Positions 36,553-45,228 of a stretch of 64,000 nt of DNA are shown piece after piece. The position numbers and the translations under genes are program-made. The first letter of the stretch is position 1; every line of letters starts with the position of its first letter. The stretch spans positions 1 to 64,000 of the forward strand of contig NZ_DBGCTQ010000035.1 of NCBI RefSeq assembly GCF_048388525.1. The letters are read 5' to 3'. The notes under the pieces were generated by a model. That model saw nothing but the letters and a program-made list of their open reading frames with translations, searched no databases and was not told the origin of the DNA. Source of the stretch: BQOK01 sp048388525 (GTDB taxonomy: Bacteria > Bacillota > Clostridia > Oscillospirales > Ruminococcaceae).

Positions 36553-36608
36553 GCACCGAGGGCGCCGGTGTGTTATACTGAGAAAAATGCGAAAAAGGGG
36601 GTAAAGCG

Positions 36609-36989
36609 ATGGGGGGAACGGCGATTGACCGGCGGCGCCTGCGCACCGCCGCATTGGCGGCGCTGGCTGGCCTTTGCTATTACATTGAAACCCAAACCCT
36701 GGGCTTTACCCTGCAATGCCCCTTTCACCAGCTCACCGGCCTTTATTGCCCCGGCTGCGGGATCACCACCGCCTGCATCGCCCTTTTGCGGGGCGACTGG
36801 GCGGGCGCCGCCGCGGCAAATTGGGGGCTCACCCTTGCGCTGCCGCTGCTGGCGCCTTTTTTTGGCTGGTGCCTGTGGCGCTGGCTGTGCCGAAAGCCGG
36901 TGAACGGGCGCTGGACCAATGCCGCCGCGCTGGCCTTTGTAGGGTGGTTTTTGGTGTGGGGAGTGCTGCGGAACGTGTTGCATTTATAA
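36609..36989 (+). CDS. DUF2752 membrane protein
   Basis: A 126-residue protein with three predicted helices and the diagnostic motif CPFHQLTGLYCPGCGITTA near residues 37-55, which defines DUF2752. Function is unknown. AAAGGGGG precedes the start. It is followed 62 bases later by a DUF4234 protein; such small membrane proteins often co-occur. Confidence 0.88.
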   Translation: MGGTAIDRRRLRTAALAALAGLCYYIETQTLGFTLQCPFHQLTGLYCPGCGITTACIALLRGDWAGAAAANWGLTLALPLLAPFFGWCLWRWLCRKPVNGRWTNAAALAFVGWFLVWGVLRNVLHL

Positions 36990-37051
36990 CAAAGATATGG
37001 TAAAATTACGACAAATACAGGATTTTGTCCAAACATAAGGGGGAGAGAAAC

Positions 37052-37384
37052 ATGAACAAAAATATTGTGGTGTGCATTCTGCTGACCATCGTTACCTGCG
37101 GCATTTACGGCATCTATTGGTTCTGGTGCATCACCGAGACCGCCCGCACGGTGAACCCGGCCGAGTGGCAGGTGACCGGAGGTATGGCGATCCTGTTTTC
37201 CATCATCACCTGCGGCATTTACGGGATCTACTGGAACTACAAGATGGGCAAGGCGTTTATGGCCATCAACGGCGGGGCCGACAACAGCGTTTTGTACCTG
37301 GTGCTGAGCCTGTTTGGGCTTACCATTGTGAACTACTGCCTGATCCAGAACGATATCAACAACGCGTTCCCCGTTGGCGCCTGA
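37052..37384 (+). CDS. DUF4234 membrane protein
   Basis: A 110-residue protein with a duplicated helix motif: TCGIYGIYW occurs near residues 12 and 52, a hallmark of DUF4234. Three hydrophobic segments are predicted. ATG 37052 follows AAGGGGGAGAG; the ATG at 37025 has no RBS. Function is unknown. Confidence 0.85.
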   Translation: MNKNIVVCILLTIVTCGIYGIYWFWCITETARTVNPAEWQVTGGMAILFSIITCGIYGIYWNYKMGKAFMAINGGADNSVLYLVLSLFGLTIVNYCLIQNDINNAFPVGA

Positions 37385-37399
37385 TCCGCAGCAGAATTT

Positions 37400-37427
37400 T
37401 AAGCCGCCCTGTACAGGGCGGCTTTTT
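37400..37427 (+). terminator. Intrinsic terminator after the DUF4234 gene
   Basis: AAGCCGCCCTGTACAGGGCGGCTTTTT: a near-perfect palindrome with a T-run. Confidence 0.88.
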
Positions 37428-37438
37428 CAGCGCCCGCC

Positions 37439-37467
37439 TTGTATTCAGGGGCGAAAGTTGCTATAAT
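37439..37467 (+). promoter_or_regulatory. aspS promoter
   Basis: TTGTAT (37439-37444), 17-bp spacer, TATAAT (37462-37467). The leader of about 85 bases is too short for a T-box. Confidence 0.75.
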
Positions 37468-37560
37468 ATGAGAGCTTATTGAAAAGGAAAGGGCCCCTGC
37501 CCGGCGGGGCAAAGCACTTGGGCAGCCGCGGGCCGAATACGCAAAGAGGAAGGATATAGC

Positions 37561-39345
<1,785 letters not shown>

Positions 39346-39394
39346 CAGCGCACCGCAAGGACGCATGTGAGCACAGACCAATTTAATGAAACAG

Positions 39395-39430
39395 AACCGG
39401 CGGCCCGAACTTTCGGGCCGCCGGTTTTTG
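39395..39430 (+). terminator. Intrinsic terminator after aspS
   Basis: A 14-bp perfect stem AACCGGCGGCCCGA / TCGGGCCGCCGGTT and a T-run. It may also serve the convergent RHH gene. Confidence 0.88.
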
Positions 39431-39435
39431 GCTGT

Positions 39436-39609
39436 TCAGGTTTCATCCTGCAAATTGTTTTCGCGCAGGTATTTGCGCAAGACAAGGTTTATAGTAGAAG
39501 AAAGAGAGCGGTCATCTTCCACAGATAAGCGCTGGAAAATTTTAATGATATCCGTGTCCAGCGTGATGCTTACTTTCTCTTTTAAAGGCTTTTCTTTGGC
39601 TGGTTTCAT
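39436..39609 (-). CDS. Small ribbon-helix-helix (CopG/Arc-like) protein
   Basis: A 57-residue protein. KVSITLDTDIIKIFQRLS is the beta-strand plus first helix of an RHH fold, and RSLSSTINLVLRKYL is the second helix, so it is a probable DNA-binding repressor or antitoxin-type protein. ATG 39607-39609 has a weak GAGGG upstream. It is divergent from the DUF1540-like gene at 39715. The 105-base space between them holds the palindrome ATATAA-N7-TTATAT (39641-39659), a candidate operator. Base composition is more AT-rich than flanking genes. Confidence 0.75.
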   Translation of the reverse strand: MKPAKEKPLKEKVSITLDTDIIKIFQRLSVEDDRSLSSTINLVLRKYLRENNLQDET

Positions 39610-39640
39610 GACATATCACATCCCTCAAATGTACAATAGC

Positions 39641-39659
39641 ATATAAGGCGCATTTATAT
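39641..39659. promoter_or_regulatory. Candidate RHH operator
   Basis: Inverted repeat ATATAA-N7-TTATAT between two divergent small genes. It abuts the TTGACA -35 box at 39659-39664. Confidence 0.45.
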
Positions 39660-39687
39660 TGACAGATCGCTTATAATCTCCTAAAGT
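39659..39687 (+). promoter_or_regulatory. Putative promoter for the DUF1540-like gene
   Basis: Consensus TTGACA, 17-bp spacer, TAAAGT as a weak -10. Confidence 0.5.
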
Positions 39688-39714
39688 AGTATTTACTAAA
39701 AAGGGGATGATAAA

Positions 39715-39963
39715 GTGATTTGCTACAATTTGCTGTGTATCTTCAATAAGAAAAATACCTGCCAGCAGCCCGAAATACAGATCGACGAGTTTGGGGAGTG
39801 CATGCAGAAGGTCCGGGTGAAAGACGAAGAACAGGAAGTGCTTTTAACAGTGCGCCGGGAAATGCGCAGATATATGAACGGAGAAGAGGCTGCGGATGAG
39901 GCCGGCCTGGAGGATTGGAAAGCGGAAATGCTGCAAGAGTGGCGTGAGCGGAACCTTTACTGA
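39715..39963 (+). CDS. DUF1540-like small Cys protein
   Basis: An 82-residue protein starting at GTG 39715 after GGGGATGA. The N-terminal half has C3-x4-C8-x2-N-x4-C16-x4-IQI-x4-GEC29, close to the DUF1540 spacing of a small metal-binding or Cys-knot-like motif. The C-terminal half is highly charged and probably helical (about 40-80). Function is unknown. It is divergent from the RHH protein and probably controlled by it. Confidence 0.6.
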   Translation: MICYNLLCIFNKKNTCQQPEIQIDEFGECMQKVRVKDEEQEVLLTVRREMRRYMNGEEAADEAGLEDWKAEMLQEWRERNLY

Positions 39964-40560
39964 TTAGTTTCCGCTGCGCCTTGGTCGGCCTTGTTTCCTG
40001 CGCTTCGGGGATATTGCCCCTGTAACCCGGCCCATCCCCACCTGCGGCGGGGCCCCGCCCGGGCTCGCCGGGCTCAAGGCCCAGCGTTTGCGTTGCAAAC
40101 CGCCCCTCGGCTTGCGCTTGCCCCATCCGTGGGCAAGCGTATTGCTCGCTTCCCAAACCAGCGCTGTGCGCTGCTTTGGGGCCCGCGCTCACAAACGCCG
40201 AACGTTCCAAGGGTAACATCCCCTCCGCGCCGCGTCTGGCTTATCCGTTTTGGCAGTGTGCCCACAAAGAGCATTTTGTGAAGGGCAAGCGCGCACCCCA
40301 TCCGCGTGCCCTTGTGCACAAAGAGGTGTTCAAAATCGCTTTATACGCCTGCGGCGTACAAGATATTTTGTACACCTGTTTTTCGCTGCGGTGCACGCTG
40401 GAAAGAGCGAACGATAAGGTGATATGCCATTTAAAAACAAAGCTTTGCCCAATTGCACACCACCCGACCCCCGCCGGCCAAAGAGCAGGAAAAGCGGCCA
40501 GGGAGCCAACCTCTCTGGCTGCTTTGACATGATGAAAAGACATATATAATTTAATAAAAG
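39964..40560. other. Hairpin-dense gap without a convincing gene
   Basis: About 600 bases with no supported coding region. It holds many inverted repeats: GGGG..CCCC at 40007-40020, GCCCGG/CCGGGC at 40057-40073, GTTTGC/GCAAAC at 40086-40100, CGCTTGCCC/GGGCAAGCG at 40115-40139, CCCAAA-c-CAGCGC/GCGCTG-c-TTTGGG at 40152-40180, AAGGGCA/TGCCCTT at 40281-40313, TACGCC/GGCGTA at 40344-40358 and GTACAA/TTGTAC at 40356-40373. CCCCATCCG occurs twice in it. It could be a structured RNA, a decayed element or a family of intergenic repeats. Confidence 0.5.
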
Positions 40561-40570
40561 TAAAATATAG

Positions 40571-40598
40571 TTGACTTTTTGAAAAATATGCGTATACT
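40571..40598 (+). promoter_or_regulatory. Promoter for the XRE regulator
   Basis: TTGACT (40571-40576), 16-bp spacer, TATACT (40593-40598), 26 bases before the GTG start. Confidence 0.75.
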
Positions 40599-40623
40599 TA
40601 AAAGCAAGAGAGGAGGGGAGGCC

Positions 40624-40848
40624 GTGAGCCGCAATTTATCGCTGAAAAGCGCCCGGGCGGCGCGGGACATGACCCAAAAGGATCTGGCCGAGGCGGTGGG
40701 GGTGAGCCGCCAGACCATCAACGCCATTGAAAAGGGCGAGTATAACCCCACCATCAACCTGTGCCGGGCCATCTGCCGGGCGCTGGGGAAAACCCTGGAC
40801 GAGCTGTTTTGGGAGGAGGAAACGACGAATGAAAAAACGGAAAAATAA
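40624..40848 (+). CDS. XRE-family helix-turn-helix regulator
   Basis: A 74-residue protein that is almost only an HTH_3 domain: SARAARDMTQKDLAEAVGVS followed by RQTINAIEKGEYNPTINL. GTG 40624 follows GGAGGGGAGG. It overlaps the next gene by 20 bases. This is the YgzD-like class, usually encoded with a small membrane protein whose operon it controls. Confidence 0.9.
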   Translation: MSRNLSLKSARAARDMTQKDLAEAVGVSRQTINAIEKGEYNPTINLCRAICRALGKTLDELFWEEETTNEKTEK

Positions 40849-41293
40849 CCTGGACGAACGGCAGGAACGGGCCCTTTTGCAGATCGAAAGCCGGGGGTTC
40901 TGGCTGGCCTGGGGCGGGTTGCTGCTGGCGATCCTGGTACAGCTGATGCTGCGCCGGATGGACCTGTGGAGCCTTTTGCCCGAGTGGGTGATTTTTATGG
41001 GGATGAACCTTTACATGGTGGCGCAATGCCTGCGCCACAACATCTGGGACCGGCACCTGGAACCGGGCCCGCGCGCGAACGCTGTGATCAGTGCTGTTTT
41101 GGGGGCGGTGCTGCTGCCGGTGATCCTGGTCACCTTCAGCCGCAATGCGGGCAGGGTGGACGGAACGATCCTGCTGCTGGCCGTGTTTTTTGCCGCGCTG
41201 CCTGCCGCGCTGTGCTTTGCGGTGCTGCAGCTGATCGCGCAGACGTACCGCCGCAAAAGAGAACAGGCTGAGAACGCCCCCGACGAGGAATGA
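40829..41293 (+). CDS. DUF6773-like four-helix membrane protein
   Basis: A 154-residue protein with four predicted helices (about 24-42, 50-68, 85-103, 112-138) and charged cytoplasmic ends; it begins with a DERQERALLQIESRG segment. ATG 40829 follows GGGAGGAGGAA inside the XRE gene, so they are coupled. Such HTH plus membrane-protein pairs are common in Firmicutes; the function is unknown. Confidence 0.75.
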   Translation: MKKRKNNLDERQERALLQIESRGFWLAWGGLLLAILVQLMLRRMDLWSLLPEWVIFMGMNLYMVAQCLRHNIWDRHLEPGPRANAVISAVLGAVLLPVILVTFSRNAGRVDGTILLLAVFFAALPAALCFAVLQLIAQTYRRKREQAENAPDEE

Positions 41294-41339
41294 AAAAAAC
41301 GCGCCCCACTGCCCCAAAACGCCTGCCCGGCGGCTGCAA

Positions 41340-41364
41340 GTGCCCGCCGCGGCGGGCGCTTTTT
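41340..41364 (+). terminator. Possible terminator after the XRE operon
   Basis: GCCCGCC / GGCGGGC short-loop stem followed by GCTTTTT. Confidence 0.5.
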
Positions 41365-41551
41365 ATGTGCTGCCCGCGCGGAGAGAACAGGAAGCGGCAC
41401 GGGGAAGAAAGAGGGAAGGTGATTTGGGAAAAGAAGGATAAAAACGTTAATTTTATAACACATTTGCACAAAAAAAGGTCGAAGGATTTGGTTGATTTAT
41501 CAGTAATTTAACATCGATTTTATATAGATTTAACAAAGTTTTAATATTCCG

Positions 41552-41580
41552 TTGACAAGTTATTTATATATCGCTACAAT
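41552..41580 (+). promoter_or_regulatory. Strong promoter of the MFS/isomerase leader
   Basis: TTGACA (41552-41557), 17-bp spacer, TACAAT (41575-41580). The 444-base gap 41294-41737 holds this promoter, an AT-rich upstream region that may act as an UP element, and the leader hairpin at 41605-41654; no gene is seen. Confidence 0.8.
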
Positions 41581-41604
41581 GTGTTTATCCCAAAGAGTTG
41601 AGAG

Positions 41605-41654
41605 ATGGGTCACAAGGCATTAGGATGTGCTTTGTGACCCATCTTTGCTTTTTT
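41605..41654 (+). terminator. Leader terminator/attenuator before the MFS gene
   Basis: ATGGGTCACAAGGCA pairs with TGCTTTGTGACCCAT (one G-U pair), followed by ATC TTTGCTTTTTT. It starts only about 18 bases after the predicted transcription start and 84 bases before the MFS ATG. Full-length transcription therefore needs read-through, or the short transcript is itself an RNA product. Confidence 0.75.
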
Positions 41655-41737
41655 AGGCTGGCCGGCAAGCCTGCAAAAGGGAAAGGCTCTCGCTCTTATC
41701 TGTGCGGAATCCCATAAGTAAAGGAGAGAATCGGAGT

Positions 41738-43027
41738 ATGAGTAAAAACAAGAGTTCTGCCTGGGTCAAGTGGATGACCCTGATCATCGTGGCCATTGCG
41801 GGCGGCCTGATTACCAAGCTGCCCTACCTGCGCGAAACCTACATGGCCCCGCTGCAGCAGGCCACCGGCGCAACCAAGACCCAGCTTGGCATGCTGATGA
41901 GCGCCTACGGCATTGTGAACTTTATCTGTTACTTCCCCGGCGGCATTTTGGCCGATAAATTCAGCTCCAAGAAGCTGATCATCGTGTCCTGCATCGGCAC
42001 CGCACTGGCGGGCTTCTGGTACTGGACCCTGCCGGGCTTTACGGCCCTGATGATCATTCACGCCATCTTCGCCATTACCACGGTGTTCACCTTCTGGGCG
42101 GCCATGGTGAAGAGCATCAACAACCTGGGCGGGCCGGAAGAACAGGGCAAGCTGTTCGGCTTTTTGGAGGGCGGCCGCGGCCTGATGGGCACGGTGGTGG
42201 CCTTTGGTTCGGTGGCGGTGTTCGGCATGGCGGCCGACGAGGTGGGCGGCATGCGCAACGCCATACTCTATTATTCGATCCTGCTGGTGGCGGCCGGCGT
42301 TCTGGCAGCCATTTTTATGAAGGACGACAAGCCTGTTGCCAAAACCGAAAAGCAGGCCAATCCTTTGAATCGGAAGGACTTCCTTGAGGTGGCAAAAATG
42401 CCCCGCGTGTGGCTGTGCGGCATGCTGGGCATCTGCAACTACTCGGCGCTGATCTTCCACGGCTACATCACCGCGTATCTGTCGGAGGGCTTTGGCATCA
42501 GCAACGAGGTGGTGGCAAACCTTTCGGTCATCCGCACCTATTTTATGATGATGGTGGGCGCTTTTATTGCGGGCATCATCTCCGACAAGGTGGGCAGCCG
42601 CATCCGCTTTATTCAGTATGCCTTTGTGGGCATGGCGGCTTTTGCCAGCCTGTATGTGCTGATCCCGGCGGGGCCCTCGGCAATTCCGCTGATTGTGGCG
42701 AACTTTATCTGCTACGGCCTGTGCCTTTACAGCATCAAGGCGCTGTACTTCTCCACCATCGACGAGGTTCTGGTGCCCAAGCGCCTGGCGGGCACGGCCT
42801 CCGGCGTGATTTCGCTGGTTACCTACGCCCCTGAGATCTTTTTGTACACCCTCTCGGGCAACATGGTGGACAAATATGTGGGCACCGCCACCCCGCTGAA
42901 GGGGTATCAGCAGTGCTGGATTGCCATGGCGGTGCTGTCGCTCGTGGGGTTTGCGTGCGGCCTGGTGCTGCGCAAGATGAACGCGAAGGCCATTGCCGCG
43001 GCCCAGGCCGCGGGCGCCGAGGCCTGA
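41738..43027 (+). CDS. MFS transporter
   Basis: A 429-residue major facilitator superfamily carrier with 12 predicted helices and the loop 2-3 signature GGILADKFSSKKLI. ATG 41738 follows AAGGAGAG. It lies 25 bases upstream of a sugar-phosphate isomerase-like gene, so the pair probably imports and converts one organic substrate such as a sugar or sugar acid; the substrate is not readable from sequence. Confidence 0.88.
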   Translation: MSKNKSSAWVKWMTLIIVAIAGGLITKLPYLRETYMAPLQQATGATKTQLGMLMSAYGIVNFICYFPGGILADKFSSKKLIIVSCIGTALAGFWYWTLPGFTALMIIHAIFAITTVFTFWAAMVKSINNLGGPEEQGKLFGFLEGGRGLMGTVVAFGSVAVFGMAADEVGGMRNAILYYSILLVAAGVLAAIFMKDDKPVAKTEKQANPLNRKDFLEVAKMPRVWLCGMLGICNYSALIFHGYITAYLSEGFGISNEVVANLSVIRTYFMMMVGAFIAGIISDKVGSRIRFIQYAFVGMAAFASLYVLIPAGPSAIPLIVANFICYGLCLYSIKALYFSTIDEVLVPKRLAGTASGVISLVTYAPEIFLYTLSGNMVDKYVGTATPLKGYQQCWIAMAVLSLVGFACGLVLRKMNAKAIAAAQAAGAEA

Positions 43028-43052
43028 TTTTGAACGAAAGGTCGAAAAAGAC

Positions 43053-44045
43053 ATGCAAGAGTTGCTTAGTTCGGTAAACAGCGATTACAACAATGACCGG
43101 CACAGCTGGGCCGAGATCGAGCGCCAGGTGACCAACATTGCAAAGGCGGGCTTTACCCACACCCAGTGGATCCACGACTGGGAAGGGGAGTATTTGTACA
43201 GCCCCAGCGAGATGTTCCAGGCGCGGGACCTGCTGCGGGGGCTGGGGGTGAAGGCCCACAGCATCCATGCCTCGGAGGGCGGCGTGCGCACCATTGTGCA
43301 GGACGGCAAAAAGGTGTTCCGCAACCGCTACCGCCTGACCGACATCCGCAAGGACTACACCTCCACCAACGAGTACTGCCGGCTGGCCGGTGTGGAGCTT
43401 TTGAAAAACCGGGTGGATCTTTGCAGCCACATCGGCGCGGGGGTGATGGTGCTGCACATGCAGCAGCCCTGGAAGCTGTTTGAGGAGAGCCCGCAGGACA
43501 AGGAGGATTACTTCCGGCAGGTCTACCGCTCGTTCGACGAGCTGGAACCCTATGCCCGCGCGGCGGGCGTGCGGGTGGCGCTGGAAAATTTGATCGTTAC
43601 CCCCTGGCAGCTGCAGGACGAAACCTTTGAGCGCATGTTCGACCGTTACCCGGAAGATTTTTTGGGCTTTACCTTTGACTCGGGCCACGCCACCCTGCAA
43701 TGCCGGCAGGACCACAACTACTTCCTGCGCAAATATTACCAGAGGATGTACGCCACACATTTGCAGGAGAACGCGTCCATTCCAGAGGAATTGGCGGGGG
43801 ACGACAACGAGATCCTGGCCCACGACAGCCACTGGGTGCCCATGGACCCGCGGGGACACGGCACCATGGACTGGGAGGAGATTGCAACGTGGGTGGCCAA
43901 GGCGCCGCTGGACCTGCCCGCCGATTTTGAGGTGGGGATTTACGGGGCGAACGAGCAGGACGAGATGGAACAGCTGATCGCCTGCCGCAAGGTGGCCCAG
44001 CGCTTTTACCAGATGGTGCTGGCCCACAAGCAGGAACAGGCGTGA
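43053..44045 (+). CDS. Xylose isomerase-like TIM-barrel (sugar phosphate isomerase/epimerase)
   Basis: A 330-residue protein of the AP endonuclease 2/xylose isomerase-like superfamily. Metal-site motifs are visible: VALENL (Glu), FTFDSGHA (Asp and His), THLQENA and DSHWVPMDPRGHGTMDW. Such enzymes isomerise or epimerise sugars and inositols, usually with Mn or Co. ATG 43053 follows GAAAGGTCG. It is the second gene of the MFS operon. The first 20 residues of the longer frame lie in the MFS end and are not real. Confidence 0.85.
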   Translation: MQELLSSVNSDYNNDRHSWAEIERQVTNIAKAGFTHTQWIHDWEGEYLYSPSEMFQARDLLRGLGVKAHSIHASEGGVRTIVQDGKKVFRNRYRLTDIRKDYTSTNEYCRLAGVELLKNRVDLCSHIGAGVMVLHMQQPWKLFEESPQDKEDYFRQVYRSFDELEPYARAAGVRVALENLIVTPWQLQDETFERMFDRYPEDFLGFTFDSGHATLQCRQDHNYFLRKYYQRMYATHLQENASIPEELAGDDNEILAHDSHWVPMDPRGHGTMDWEEIATWVAKAPLDLPADFEVGIYGANEQDEMEQLIACRKVAQRFYQMVLAHKQEQA

Positions 44046-44154
44046 CAAAAGCCGTGCAAAGCGGAGGCTGCTTTTGGCACAGGCGCGCCGGCCGCCCCCA
44101 AAGGCCGCGGCACGGGCGCTTTTGAACCGGCTCTGTGAGCGATAAGATTTTTTG

Positions 44155-44186
44155 GCGCCCCCTGGGAAAAGCCGCCCAGGGGGCGC
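44155..44186. other. Perfect 12-bp hairpin upstream of the choline kinase-like gene
   Basis: GCGCCCCCTGGG / CCCAGGGGGCGC. It is preceded by TTTTTT but followed only by TTGCGT, so it is a weak terminator at best; it may be a leader structure 26 bases before the ATG. Confidence 0.5.
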
Positions 44187-44211
44187 TTGCGTAAAACGGG
44201 AGGTGGCGCAT

Positions 44212-45228
44212 ATGCAGGCGCTGGAATGGCTGGCCCTGGCCGTGGCGATCCAATATCACGGCGCGGGACCGGCGCTTGTGAGCAAAATTACCGGCTGCGG
44301 CGGGCAGCAGGCCCGGGACGCAATGGCTGCGCTGGAGGCGCGGGGGCTGCTGAAGCCGGGCGCGGGGAGCTTTTGCGGGCGGGTGCAGCCCCTGGCAAAG
44401 GGCATGACCAACCATTTGGTGCGCTTTGCCCTGAATGGGAGCGAATGCCTGCTGCGCATCCCCGGCGAGGGCACCGCCTCGCTGCTGGACCGCAGACAGG
44501 AGTATGAGGTATACCAGGCGTTGGCGGGGCGCGGCATCTCGGACGAGGTGCTGTTTTTCAGCCCGGAGCTGGGGTACAAGATCACCCGCTACATTGAGAG
44601 CGCCCACAACTGCGACCCCGGCTGCACCGCCGACGTGCAGGCTGCGATGGAGCTGCTGCGGCGCATGCACGATATGGAGCTGAGGGTGGGCCACCACTTT
44701 GACGTGTATGAAAAGCTGGAGGATTATGTGGCGCTGACCGGCACCCGGGAGCTGCCCTTTCCGGACTGGCGGCACACCTTTGCGGCCGTGCAGGGGCTGC
44801 GGGAACTGCTGGAGCGCTGCCCGCAGAGGCGGACGCTGTGCCACATCGACCCGGTACAGGACAATTTTTTGATCGGGCCCGGGGGCGCGACCCTGATCGA
44901 CTGGGAGTATGCCGCCATGTGCGACGCCGACATTGATCCCGCCATGTTCTGCATTTATGCCGGTTACGACCAGGCGGGTGTGGAGCTCACACTGCGCCTG
45001 TATCACCAGGGAACGGCGGACCGGGTGACCCGCTTTAAAACCTATGCGTACATGGCGGCCAGCGGCCTGCTGTGGAGCTATTGGTGCGAGTACAAAAAGC
45101 AGATGGGTGTGGATTATGAGGCCTACGAGGCGCAGCAATACGAGTACGCCCGCCGCTTCAGCGCCCTGGCGGCTCAGCAGGCGCAGCTTTTAGGGGGCGT
45201 GGGCGAGAGGGAGGAGGTGCTTTTATGA
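44212..45228 (+). CDS. LicA-type choline kinase with N-terminal winged helix
   Basis: A 338-residue protein. Residues about 1-55 look like a winged helix-turn-helix (ALVSKITGCGGQQARDAMAALEARGLL). The rest is an aminoglycoside phosphotransferase/choline kinase fold with LCHIDPVQDNFLI (catalytic loop, Asp and Asn) and TLIDWEYAA (metal-binding Asp), matching LicA. ATG 44212 follows GGGAGGTG. It overlaps the BCCT transporter gene by 4 bases, so choline or an analogue is probably taken up and phosphorylated at once. No licC or licD cytidylyl- or phosphocholine-transferase gene is visible. The N-terminal domain could give substrate-linked autoregulation. Confidence 0.85.
   Translation: MQALEWLALAVAIQYHGAGPALVSKITGCGGQQARDAMAALEARGLLKPGAGSFCGRVQPLAKGMTNHLVRFALNGSECLLRIPGEGTASLLDRRQEYEVYQALAGRGISDEVLFFSPELGYKITRYIESAHNCDPGCTADVQAAMELLRRMHDMELRVGHHFDVYEKLEDYVALTGTRELPFPDWRHTFAAVQGLRELLERCPQRRTLCHIDPVQDNFLIGPGGATLIDWEYAAMCDADIDPAMFCIYAGYDQAGVELTLRLYHQGTADRVTRFKTYAYMAASGLLWSYWCEYKKQMGVDYEAYEAQQYEYARRFSALAAQQAQLLGGVGEREEVLL

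Noticed and set aside
37468..37560. T-box riboswitch upstream of aspS
   Set aside because: The leader is under 100 bases and has no T-box sequence or terminator.
39386..39646. 86-residue plus-strand frame
   Set aside because: It runs through the aspS terminator and is antisense to the better supported RHH gene.
40176..40532. 118-residue frame in the hairpin-rich gap
   Set aside because: No RBS, Arg/Pro/Ala-rich composition, frames open on several strands at once.
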